This document shows, one piece after another, positions 54,036 through 64,000 of a stretch of DNA of 64,000 bases. Location of the stretch: assembly GCA_013176395.1 (NCBI GenBank), contig JABMLP010000012.1, positions 868,001-932,000 on the forward strand, given 5' to 3'. This stretch comes from Venturia oleaginea. Lineage: Eukaryota; Ascomycota; Dothideomycetes; Venturiales; Venturiaceae. Under the pieces are notes generated by a model. That model was not told where the DNA came from. It made no database searches and saw nothing but the letters and a program-made list of their open reading frames with translations. Position 1 is the first letter of the stretch; each line of letters starts with the position of its first letter. The translations under genes were made by a program, and so were the position numbers.

Positions 54036-54151
54036 TGCTGCCACCGAAATCATCGACCGTTCATCCGCTATCGGAAGAGGCCGAATCGCTTCATTGAGAG
54101 ATTCGGCCCCTTCCGATAACGGACGAACGGTCACTAATTTTGGTGGCAGCA
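54036..54151. repeat. Imperfect inverted repeat, 51-bp arms, 14-bp loop
   Basis: Arms 54036-54086 and 54101-54151 match at about 44 of 51 positions. Most mismatches are transitions. They share TGCTGCCACC, GACCGTTC and TATCGGAAG blocks. Transcribed, it would fold into a stable hairpin. Confidence 0.85.
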
Positions 54152-54295
54152 AAGCGCCTCGTACAAGGGAGTAATGCGCTGAGTTCACTATCTCGCTCGT
54201 TATAAAATACATAGCAGCACCTCGATCATGAGGGATAATGGAAACACCGCCCCTTGGCTGAAGTCCTTGAATTAAGGATCGGAAACTTAAGAGAT

Positions 54296-54324
54296 GACAA
54301 GAAGACAAGAAGACAAGAAGACAA
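54296..54324. repeat. 8-bp tandem repeat (GACAAGAA), 3.6 units
   Basis: Perfect GACAAGAA units in non-coding DNA. Confidence 0.9.
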
Positions 54325-55785
54325 AGGTAATAATTAAGGTAGTGGAGTGAGGTTGGAAGCTCTTGTATCAAACGCCGCCTGTTATTGTCTGGAATCTTCG
54401 CAAAACAGCTAGGAACTCAAAAGGATGGCTAAAATACGAGCACCTCCGAACCTCGACGGCTGGCATCCAAAGGGCTGAGGTTCTCGCATCTTATGGAACA
54501 AGAGACAGTAGCCCAATATTAGAACAAGATATTCGATACCCCACGCAACAACAAAAGAACAAAAGCTTCCAGTGTCTCACCAACCCCCAAAACTTAGTCT
54601 TCACGACTTCTCCTCTCCAAAGGTCAACATTCTACAAGGTCCATCCCACCCTACCACCATTATCACAACAACACCTAGCTACCATACCGATATGAATAAA
54701 CCCCGCCAAAACGCCTCCCACTAACGATCGCATGATGCAATCGGACAATCTCGGCAAGTATCCTCAGGAGAACGAAGCATATAATCTCAAGTCGAGCGTT
54801 CCCGTCTCTACAAGACTACTGTCTTTTGCCATTTCAGGTTTCTGGTGGGAGAGTGGTGATGGTGAGGTTCATGTCGACAGTAATAGAGAAGGTGTTCAAA
54901 TGATACAGGAGTCGGGACATTTGGTTTTTCAAGCTATGATATGATATGATGCGGCGCTACCCTGTCCTCATCAAAAAGAAAGAGTAAGAAAATCCATCGC
55001 TTTCAAATTACAATGAAGATCGAAAGCTGCCCAAACGCACTGAGAATCGCGATAAAAACATGTCGTTTGACACCAATGTACCCAATCTCAGGTCGATATC
55101 GATATCAATATAAGAGAATGGAAAAAACATGCCAGCAGCACATTACTAGAATTGAAACCTACATGCATTGATTCTGACTGTTGTTTTGCTACGATAGAAC
55201 CACAACAGAAAAATCTTGAGGCCAGGTCCGATCAGAATTTGGGGAACACGATCCTAGGGTAGATTCTGCTTGCTTGTAGCATCAGCCGTCGTCTTCCGGG
55301 AGGTCATGGTATGGTGGGCATTCGACCGCCTCGCTCTACAAGGAAAATAGAGGGAACGAGCTAGATAGATAGATACCACCTTTCTCCTCCATCCTCACCA
55401 TCATTATGATTATAAGCCTCCCCCGCAGAAAAGACACTCGATTTCGAAGCCCTCCTTGAGATGCTATCTACCAAGGAAATTCGGCATCTGGTGAAGTCCA
55501 AACCCAACTTAGGCATGAGTAGGAACAGTGAAAAAATTTGATCCCAAGTCATCACGGGTCTTTTCAGTCAAAAAGAGAGTGTCAAAGTACATCTGTGTAC
55601 GACTGGTAGACCGACCATACCAGACCAAACCCCTAACCTTAATGGAGAACGGCTTGCTGCAACAAACCAGGAGAATCCGAGCAAGACGCAACAAATTAGC
55701 ATTATTATAACGCTCAGAAAATAATACAAATGCCCCCAACACGCACCACAAATGCCCCAAAGAATGCATGCATGCATCCAATCGC

Positions 55786-58700
55786 TCAAACCTTAAAACT
55801 CTTCGACCCCTCCACCAGTCCATCACTCAACTTCGTAACAGTACTCCAAACAGGCATGAACCTCTTCACTTCCGTGAACGCAGGGATAGTAGCAGGATCA
55901 TTAGCATCGCTCCAAAGACAAACAACCTTACCATCAAACCCGCTCTTCCTCGTCTTATTCTCTCCTGCCACATCATCCCAAGACACCTTGACCTCCCAAC
56001 TTCCACTCCATTCTCTACTCCAAAGTCGTATCGATTTGCAGCCTTTGCTTGCTACACGTGGGAACCTAGGATCCGTTGCGAATCCAGAAACGTTGAAATC
56101 TTTGATGGGTCTGTCGAAGAGCATGCGACAGGCTCTCGTGTTCTTCCCACTGATATGGAAGATAGCCTCGTTTGTTGCATTCTTTATTTTCGTGGCATTG
56201 AAGCTGACCCAGTCCTTGTATCCCTTCTCGGGACCCACACCTTTGGGTAATCCTTTGCCATTGCGTACATCCGGAACAATACCTTGCCACTTACATTTAG
56301 TAAGACCAGCTCGAGCTGTGTAGTCGGGTGAGGTGCAGTCCAAATTCTGTCCAGCCGCACTGGGAACGAAGCCTATAATGTCCTTTACGTAAGGCATGAG
56401 ACCTGTTAGACTGACCTCATTGATCCCTGTGTCGAGATTGACTTGCTGCACGAAGTACACCTTAAGCCGAGCGTTCTCGGAGAATGGGAAGGCGATGAGA
56501 TTGTAGATGGTAGTTCCGACACAGATGAAAAAGAGCAGACTGGGTATTGGGTAGTTGAAGCGGTGTATGAAAGGTGCAACAGGAGCGAGAAGCAACACGG
56601 ACAGGACCGCAACCAACAGGTAGAATGTCAGAACAGGGCTGCCATCAGATGGAGTCTGGTGCAGGGCTGAGGTCATGAGGAGAGCAACTTGGCCCACAAG
56701 AATGATTGGTACAGGTGCCAGGAGCAGGAATTGGAAGAACCAAGTCCAGCTAGGAAGCTTCCCACTCCACTTTTGTTCGTTCTCGTATGGTCTTGGAAGG
56801 ACAGTGATGACAGGCTCTTCATCTGTATCATCCTCATCATCATGCCCATGGTGGCCGTAACCGCCAGAATACGTGGTGCGGGCTCCACGAAGCAGAGATG
56901 TCCTCTCAGTTGCATCTTCATCTTCAGATTGGCGATTGACTGACCGCTCCTCGTTGTCTTGCGTCGCGGTGAGCGGGCGACTGGAGACAACGCTCGCTGC
57001 CATGTGGGGTGTCGAATTATCGTAGCTGTCGTTGACAATTTGTGCATATGCAGTCTTTCGTGGGAGGGCAAACAATTCCAGGTACGATATGAGCAGCGCC
57101 AGAAAGACAGCGGCTACATAGATGACCACGAAGTAACCACCAGCCATGCTGAAGTTGTTTTCAAGAACTGTGGCTCCTGTAAGAACCACAAAGCCTCCGA
57201 TGTACATCCAGAGTAGGGTATAAGTTCTCTGGAAGGCTGAAGGTCGAACTTCGTCACAGCCACGGAGCAGAAACCATGCAATGACAAACCACGCGGCAAG
57301 CATCATACTGTCTCCATATCAGCAAATATTTAGACATGAACATTATTCGTGGACATACCTCCACACAGAGTATTGACTCGAGTATGTAATGTAGGGGTTG
57401 ATCTTGGTGACCAAGAACGCGAGACCCACGAGTGCAGCTGTGGCAATAACAAAAACGATGGGAAACCTGAAAAAGCCTTTCCAGCCGTAGATTGGGACAG
57501 AGTCATCTTCTTCAGACGAGGAATAGCTCTTTCTCGCGAAAAGATACCACCTATCACTTTTTGATAGCCATACATTAAGAGCGATCAGGATCAGAGGAGT
57601 GACAACGAGCATAGTCACAGAGATTGCGAAAAGAGTATGCAGTTGGAATATAGCGAAGGCCTTTCCAAAGACATCAAACCAAACGGACTCTGTTCCGGAG
57701 CCAGCCATCACACCACCAGGCACTGTCGCGTCGCCATCGAAGGTGGAACTCGTATCTGAACTCAGACCTTGCATCGTGGCAATCGCGGCTGATAACATAT
57801 GCCATAAAGAATTTACCGACGTGAATCTTGTCGAGTCTTCCACTGTGTGATATCTGGCACGAGGTTCCATGAATGCAACATCCAACCCTCGCATGCCTAA
57901 CTCTCCGTTGAAGACCACATAGTCTGTCTGTGAGCGGACGAGTCCTCGTTTGAAACCATCAGCGCTCACCACAGAGCCGAATGGATGTGGGCTTTTTTTG
58001 TAAAACTTGGTGACCTCGGTGTCAGTACTGCGGAAAAGGGTGGCCCTTCCACCTGCACCAGCTCCTTCGAGGTTGAGGAATGTGTGTGGGAATTTGGCAA
58101 TAGGATGTTGAGTGAAGGCGTATGCACCTAGGCATGTTGTTAGCTACGAATTAGTATACACAGCGAGCCTGGTGAGCGACAACTGTCAGGAAACCACGAA
58201 GCGCCTGAAGCTTCATGCAGTTTGAAGTATATTGGTGTATTCCCAGAAACGTACCATTCAGATAATCCTCTTCGCCATTGTTCAGTAGTGCTACAATTCC
58301 TCTTCTGGGTGTATTTCCTGGGGCCGTGAACTGTGAAATGAGCTGGAGCACGGAAACTACTCCCACTCCATCGTCAGTGGCACCGTAGCCCGAAGGCACC
58401 GAATCGTAATGAGCATTGACAAGGACACCTCCCTTCCCAGAAACAACCTTTGGATCTTCCCACCACATTCCATCGCTGTCTTCAGTTCCACGAATGTATG
58501 TCATTATATTCTCGCCCGAGTATACGATGCTTAGAGCCGAATCCTGCGACCCAAATGTCAGGTTGCTCGTCACATCGTTATAGACGTGTACTGCTGAGTT
58601 CTTCTCTTTCAAGTCTACTCCAAGGCCATTGCTGAGAGTATAACCTGCCACGCCATTCCTTGTTAGGATGTCGTCGATCCTTTGCAGTAACCAATTCCTA

Positions 58701-58924
58701 ATCTCATTATTGCGGCGACTGTTGTAGGGGTGAAAGCCGTTGCTTAGATGCTGTAGATCATGCCAGGCCTCTGTTATATTTATACCGCTCATGGGTGTTG
58801 GGTTCTTTGGAGGTGGTGGCACATAGTGGTTTAGGATGAGGAGAGAAGTAAACAAAGCGGCGAAGGTGATTGTTGTGATGAAGGTAACGGGCGCAGACCT
58901 GAAGGCGATCGGGTTGGGGACCAT
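55786..58924 (-). CDS. PFF1: Vacuolar membrane zinc metalloprotease PFF1 (M28), 986 aa
   Basis: Exons 58924-58255, 58127-57359 and 57307-55786; introns 127 and 51 bp, frame closes. A first membrane helix (~residues 14-32) is followed by the M28 peptidase domain. Visible zinc ligands are H172 and D184 ([19 protein letters not shown]) and the catalytic/ligand Glu pair at 218-219 (NNGEED). A further His lies in [13 protein letters not shown]. Then come about eight transmembrane helices, interrupted by an acidic cytosolic-type loop with Gly/His/Asp runs, and a C-terminal lumenal domain with several N-glycosylation sequons. The length is normal for fungal PFF1. The yeast homologue (YBR074W) is a multispanning vacuolar membrane protein of the M28 family. 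Confidence 0.95.
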
Positions 58925-59537
58925 GGCGAAGCACCTGATTAAGAGTGTCGGACGGCAGTCCTATGACTCTTGATGGTCTTGTTGGTGTTGAGGTTTGAAG
59001 TCGACTTCGGGATCGGCCTGCTTCTTCGAAGAGGGGTCCGAAGGAGAACTGACCAGCCTCTCTTACACCAGTTCTAGTAGTCAGAAATCGTTATCAGCGG
59101 GCTTCATCACGAAAAATGTCGAGAAAAGCAAAGTGTGGCTCTTGCTCTGGCATTTGCTGTATGTATGAAGATGCTGGAAAGCAGTGATACGGGGCTGTGG
59201 CTGTATATAGCCATGAGCTCCCCTCAAATATATGCGCCAAGCACTGTATAGTGACCCGTATCCTTCTCTCTCCTTCCCAATGGCATTCTCCAATGATGGG
59301 GGCTTCAGTTCTGATGACCAACCCTCGTGTCTGGATTCCTGTAAACGATGGAGTGGTAAGATACCAAACGTGTAATGTTCAAACCGGGCAGTTTTACCGT
59401 CGACGTCATTATGCCTCGCAGCTGAGCATCATGCATACAGAGTACTTCAAAGGTAGAGAATGTCTCTTTGATGCGCCAGAGTGCCAGACTCACCATCGCA
59501 CAACCACCATTCTCTCAGCGACAATCCATCCCTCGCC
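58925..59537. other. Divergent intergenic region, about 610 bp
   Basis: Separates PFF1 (minus) from the small membrane-protein gene (plus), so it should hold both promoters. No specific site was recognised. Confidence 0.5.
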
Positions 59538-60069
59538 ATGGACTTCCTGCAACCGACATTGCACCTCGCCCAGGCTGGGTTGAGCGGCTATTCATTATTT
59601 CATGCCTACATCGCCGTCTCCAACCTCCACCAATTTGAGCAGAAGATGGAGAAGGCTGCCGAATGGAGCGCGACTGCCAAACACGAGCTTCACAAAACCC
59701 GAACCACACAAGCTTCCTCAGCGCTCTCTGTACGTACACATGCTTCATGATATCGACGCCTCGAATAGAAGTTAAGATACTAACGGTGCCATGCAGATTC
59801 TTTCATCTGTCATCATTTCGCTTGGTCTCGTATCCTCACCAGCTCCAACATTCATCAAGTTGCTTCTCAACATGGGTGCCATTGGCATCTGTGTTCTGGC
59901 CAGAAAACACATCTCCAACTTTTGGGCAAACAAGGCCAAAATTCCATTGGTAAAAGGATTCAACTCTGCTATCACAAGCACGAATATTATCAAAGACCAT
60001 CTGGACGTCCTCGCTATTTCGTGGATCGTGAGCAGCGTGATCGAAGCTTGGCGCCTTGGGAATGACTGA
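59538..60069 (+). CDS. Small membrane protein of unknown function, 154 aa
   Basis: Exons 59538-59729 and 59797-60069; the 67-bp intron starts GTACGT, has an ACTAAC branch and ends GCAG, phase 0. The N-terminus (MDFLQPTLHLAQAGLSGYSL) is amphipathic. Residues ~38-60 are charged and helical. Two or three hydrophobic segments follow (ILSSVIISLGLVSS, IKLLLNMGAIGICVLA, LDVLAISWIVSSVIEAW). No family is recognised. A helical anchored protein with a splice that clearly joins hydrophobic-patterned exons is likely real. It is divergent from PFF1. Confidence 0.75.
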
Positions 60070-62688
60070 AACCATGCGACGACTATCGTCATGCCATGCA
60101 CCATAGCGAAAGTATCCATCGTCTTGGACTCGTTCTCGGCCGCGCACAATCGCTTCACAGCTTGCCTCGAGTTTGTCGACAGAGTGGAGACTTCATCCAG
60201 TGCCAAGGGCCCAGTGCAGACTGGATGAACGGAGAGTAGACGGCCAGGTTCTTTGCGCTTCGGAAACACCAGTTGACCTTCAAAAGACGGCATCGATAAC
60301 CATGGTGATTCAGTATGATGACTGATGCCAACTTCTATAGTAAAAGAATGAATCACCTGGCTCCAAAACCAACCATAGCCCTACAAAGGCCTGCCATCGT
60401 TCAGATCCTGCCGATATGGCGGGCGGTTTTGTTTGTTTTCACGCCTTATACTTTCCTATTGTTGTTTCATACTTCGACAGCGCCGTTGAAGGCGAGGTAT
60501 CGATACGATATCATTCAACATCATGATTTATCCCTAAAATATGTACTTGCGCAGGTACACCATGGAAGCTTCTTCTCCAGTTGGCTGGCTGTGTAGAAAT
60601 CGTACTACTACAGGACTCAGTATTCCGAAAGGACCAGGATCTCTCAAGAAATGGATTTTACCTGAACACACGATTCGGATTGTCACATCGTAATTTTGCT
60701 GCCGAACGTGGTCCGGATGTTCCCAGAGAGATTACGAGTGAAGTTGAGGAAACTTGACCACCCTCCTTAATTGATTGAGAACAGCACGCTTGTTCCGTTG
60801 TTGAGAATACAGAATCGACGTCCAAGGGCCTGCGCGAACTGTGAATCGCGATGGTTCCAACCGGCAGTCCGAGATTGTGGAGAGGCCTCCGATCTCAAGA
60901 CCTGATCTCAAGACCTGATTCGTGAAGGACCTAGATCTCCAGAAGCATGGCTCATGATCTACGGACTTGACTCATCCCGCACTGCCACCGACGGTAATCT
61001 GGGGTACTTAGAAGGAAGGTTCCTTGCAGGAGAGAATATTATGTCCAGGAATAGGTCACCCGCCATCGCACAGCAGTTCTTGGCAACTTCCAGAGCCAAA
61101 ACTGTGGAAGTTACAAGGCTCTTGTGCAGCCTTTTCCAGAATTTCTGCACCAACTCCTGGCGACCTGCTCTGTCTAAAAGCGTTCTTTCATGATTTCGAT
61201 AGAATGCGCCATGTTCTTTTTACAATGCTGTCGGCCCCCTTGGTATTTCTTCGATCCCGGACTCTATCAATTGACCGTGCCTCTCTTCTTCCCCGTTACA
61301 AATGGGGATCGAACCATTTCGAGCCCAGACCCGATAGCGTTCAATCTTCATCCCCTATAGTCGAGTATTTTGCCACTTCATCCACAAATGCTACCGCATG
61401 GCCTAAAAATACTAGGTACTAGAAGGATCAACCGCGTGAGGGGGTGTACCAGGTACTTGTATATTTGGGAAATGGTTGCTGAGATTGTTGCAGTTTTGAG
61501 GACAAGTCCAAGAGGGCGATTCATGTGTCCATGAGCACTGTCATAACCACATCTGTATATACCTATTTGATGATCAATGCATACACTCTTCCAGAAATTA
61601 CCTGCCAAACGATGGTTTGCGATATGTATTCTCTCCTTCTCGTGTTTTGAAGTCTTTTATTATTGTGTTGACTTTATTGCTTATCGATAGCATGGACGTT
61701 CGAACATGGAAATTTCCAGGAATGGTTACGGTCGAGTCAGTAATATTGAAAGGGTCCGAGTCAAACGGCGTAGCGTGAATAAGCGATATTGGCGCGCTCG
61801 GCGCGTGATAATTGAGATTCAGGAACTCGTCATCGTGGTTCGCTGGTGTCGATACTCGGGGCTTCCTCACAAGGATGATTCCGAGTTTGGAAAGAGGAAG
61901 AGAGCACGTGCCGTTCAATACCATGGTTCTGGCCAGCCTGACGCACAGAGCCAATCATGCAAAGGCCAGGACAAAGCCGTACTGTACGGTTATCCCCGTT
62001 ATGGACAAGGTGATGGAGAAATCGGACTGGAGGCCGCAAGTGGATGGAAGGTGAGTTGCGAAAGGAGATTGCGATGACTCCACACGCGGAGGGGAAGCGG
62101 TGCGCGAATCTGATAACCGCAAGGGATAGCATGGCAGAGTGCATGACCTAAAAGCTTTGCATCTCACGCCGTCTGTACCTGAATTGCTTGTTTTCCGCAC
62201 AGCAAACGAGGGCAAACGAGACATCGTTCTGTAGCAGTGTAGTCTACCGGCGAACACTTCGGGTAACCGCTTGTATCCGCCAAGCTGCTCACTTGGGCAC
62301 ATTGCCGCACGGCGTCGGGCCTCTAGTCAGCCCGTACCGAATCCTCTCATCTCATCATGGCTCAAGCCTCAGTTGCTGCTGCCAGTACTCTCTGCAGTCA
62401 GCCCTATGCTAGCCCTCTCTGGACGAACGACTTTGCATCTAAAAGCCGACAAGCACGAGCTTTGGACGCCAGACGACGCCTCCGTATGATCGTCTATGTC
62501 CATCTCTGGTAGCGGAGAGCCGGTCTAGGTACGCTCACTGGTCGTCTGATTCAGCACACACTTGTTATGCCTTCCTTTCCCTCCATTCATTTGTTGTTTG
62601 GTCTTTGCTGGTGTCACTTTCCCTCTCTTTCTTTCTTTGCTTTGCCTCTGTCCACACATTCCTTTGACTTCAATTGCGTTGTATCACT
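60070..62688. other. Intergenic, about 2.6 kb
   Basis: No gene I can defend. A minus-strand ORF at 61598-61954 has a protein-like piece (YHAPSAPISLIHATPFDSDP), but no domain, start or splice path was found. The last ~120 bp are C/T-rich, like a fungal 5' UTR or core promoter for the gene at 62689. Confidence 0.5.
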
Positions 62689-64000
62689 ATGAGGGACTCC
62701 TTACTGCCAGAGGAGGGTGCTTTAACTGCTGTACAACAACTCATGGGCGCGAGAGTATGCATCATGAAGATATTTCCACATAAAAGCATGCCATTTGCTG
62801 ATTGATCCCCTGTACAGCCCACCAGCACCATTGTGCCTCAATCCCACCCCGACTTCTCGAAAAAGCTCAAGCACTTGCAGCAGAGTGATCCAGTCGATCC
62901 AAAGGACCTTTCCCAACGATTGGAGCAATTTCTTGCCAAGCAAAGTGCCTATCCGAACAGCATCGTACCTCGACGCGTGCGGAGACCCCGAACCTCAGCC
63001 ACAAACTCAGAAGTCACATCTGGTCCCCCTACTCCTCCTCAGAACGCCCTGCGAAACTCCTACCTCCCAGACTCTCTGCCTCATAATCTCGAATTCCAGA
63101 AGTTCGTGGACAATGCTGCTGGCAACTACCAGCCTTCCACCTCAAATCGTCCGAAGCCTGCAGTCAAGAACTTTGCATATCCTATACCAGTGGCCGTGCT
63201 GAGCCCTCCCAGTCCACGGCAATCGAGTGAGATATCAAATAATCCCTCGCTGTGCTTAACGACAAGCTTTTCTGGCAATCCTCCACCTCCACGGAGTTCG
63301 CGCGTTGAACCATTTAAGAACGATATAGCTACTGCACAGGATGAACCCGTTTCCCCCATTGGTCGGAGTGCAGATGGTACACAACGACCAGCATCTACAG
63401 CTTATATTCCTCGCACTGCTGGAAAGCAATTGATACAAACAACGACTCCTCTCGCAGCAAAAAGAGACCCCATACTTATGAACGCTCAGCACGTTGGAGA
63501 GCAGCATTTCGAATCCTTGCCGTTCCTCACTATTGCGCCACTATCACCTCTTCACAAGAGTTCGTTCACCTCTGCTCCTCACAACACCGTCTTCAACTCA
63601 CCCGGCCTCTCTGCTACTTCCCCTGGCGCCAGAACATCAATTGCTACCGACTCTACCTTTGCGAATTATAATACTGCTCCCACCAGCCCTGCTGCGCCAC
63701 CGATAAATAGTGTTAGCTATATAGCTGCGCCTATATCCGAAATAACCTCCAGACCAGAGATCAGCTCAATGGCTGCGCCAGCCCCCGAGGCAGCCTCCAG
63801 ACCGGAGATCAGCTCCATGGCCACGCCTACACCCGAGGTGACCTCCAGACTGGGTGACAGGAAATCGTGGCATCCTAAGAAGATGATGGCATCCATGAAG
63901 CCGACAAGGAGTGAAACCAATGATCGAAGGCAAGCAGGTTTCCAGAAGACTGCTGTCATGGTTGAGGCTGCGCGGCAAGGGCAAGCAAAGGAAGTCAAGA
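62689..64000 (+). CDS. Ser/Pro-rich protein, N-terminal part (3' end outside window)
   Basis: Exon 1 62689-62754 and exon 2 62818 to beyond the window; the 63-bp intron starts GTATGC, has a GCTGAT-type branch and ends TACAG, phase 0. The start is MRDSLLPEEGALTAVQQLMG, followed by PDFSKKLKHLQQSDPVDPKD, an amphipathic stretch. More than 1,180 bp of exon 2 contain no stop, which is strong evidence for coding. Most of the rest is disordered Ser/Pro/Thr-rich sequence. It includes a three-fold imperfect repeat of about 20 residues at ~63724-63852, with SRPEISSMA and similar. A basic segment (KSWHPKKMMASMKPTRSE) precedes the edge. No domain is recognised, so no function is assigned. Confidence 0.8.

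Larger units (their letters stand above)
52611..55785. other. Intergenic, about 3.2 kb
   Basis: No supportable gene. It holds a 51-bp-arm imperfect inverted repeat (54036-54151) and an 8-bp tandem array (54296-54324). ORFs at 53004-54944 have no motifs. Confidence 0.5.

Noticed and set aside
61280..61330. Possible tRNA T-arm (GGTTCGATCC on the minus strand)
   Set aside because: No D-arm, anticodon stem or acceptor stem could be folded around it.
61598..61954. Minus-strand ORF with YHAPSAPISLIHATPFDSDP
   Set aside because: Looks protein-like over 60 residues, but I found no domain, no convincing start and no splice partners.

Overview
The window is nuclear DNA of a filamentous ascomycete. 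Genes carry short introns (about 45-215 bp) with GTANGT-like donors, CTRAC-like branch points and YAG acceptors. The gene set is typically fungal: vacuolar M28 protease PFF1, mitochondrial RRG9, Rad7, ARPC5, an Stc1-domain protein, a DUF7514 protein, an MpaB/DUF2236 oxygenase and Fot1/pogo-type DNA transposons. A Leotiomycete-like fungus is my guess, but nothing here proves the class. All exon models were spliced by hand and checked for reading-frame closure. Two genes, at 42727-43237 (minus) and 62689-64000 (plus), have no long uninterrupted reading frame and appear only after splicing or because the frame runs off the window.

Layout. 1-4.1 kb: the 3' end of an unrecognised conserved gene, then a gene-poor stretch holding an 8-cysteine small secreted protein, then a TMEM205-like membrane protein. 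4.1-12.5 kb: gene-poor DNA with pogo copy 1 (8450-10459) and old repeat remnants. 12.5-18.6 kb: a minus-strand housekeeping cluster of RAD7, an Stc1-domain protein and ARPC5. 18.6-26.1 kb: about 7.5 kb with no gene I can defend. 26.1-30.1 kb: two further pogo copies lying head to head. 30.2-32.2 kb: a repeat-built cysteine-rich secreted protein ending 91 bp from pogo copy 3. 33.4-64 kb: a normal gene-rich segment containing a type II membrane protein, RRG9, MpaB/DUF2236, F-box, a small acidic protein, DUF7514, a PhiG-like hydrolase, a Ras-like/RasGEF fusion, PFF1, a small membrane protein and a partial Ser/Pro-rich gene at the right edge.

The most distinctive biology is the transposon layer. 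Each of the three pogo copies is interrupted by one copy of a 191-192 bp element that begins TG, ends CA and is flanked by a different perfect 5-bp direct repeat (GACGG, GGATA, TTCTC). Those are LTR hallmarks, so this looks like a very short solo-LTR or TRIM family nested three out of three times in pogo elements. Each pogo transposase is also broken by its own separate lesions. Next to this layer sit two secreted cysteine-rich genes. One has a frameshift that cuts off a fifth repeat module. The other has a 16-codon upstream ORF ending 2 nt before its start codon. A PhiG-family hydrolase gene has a 3' splice site that reads GG instead of AG.
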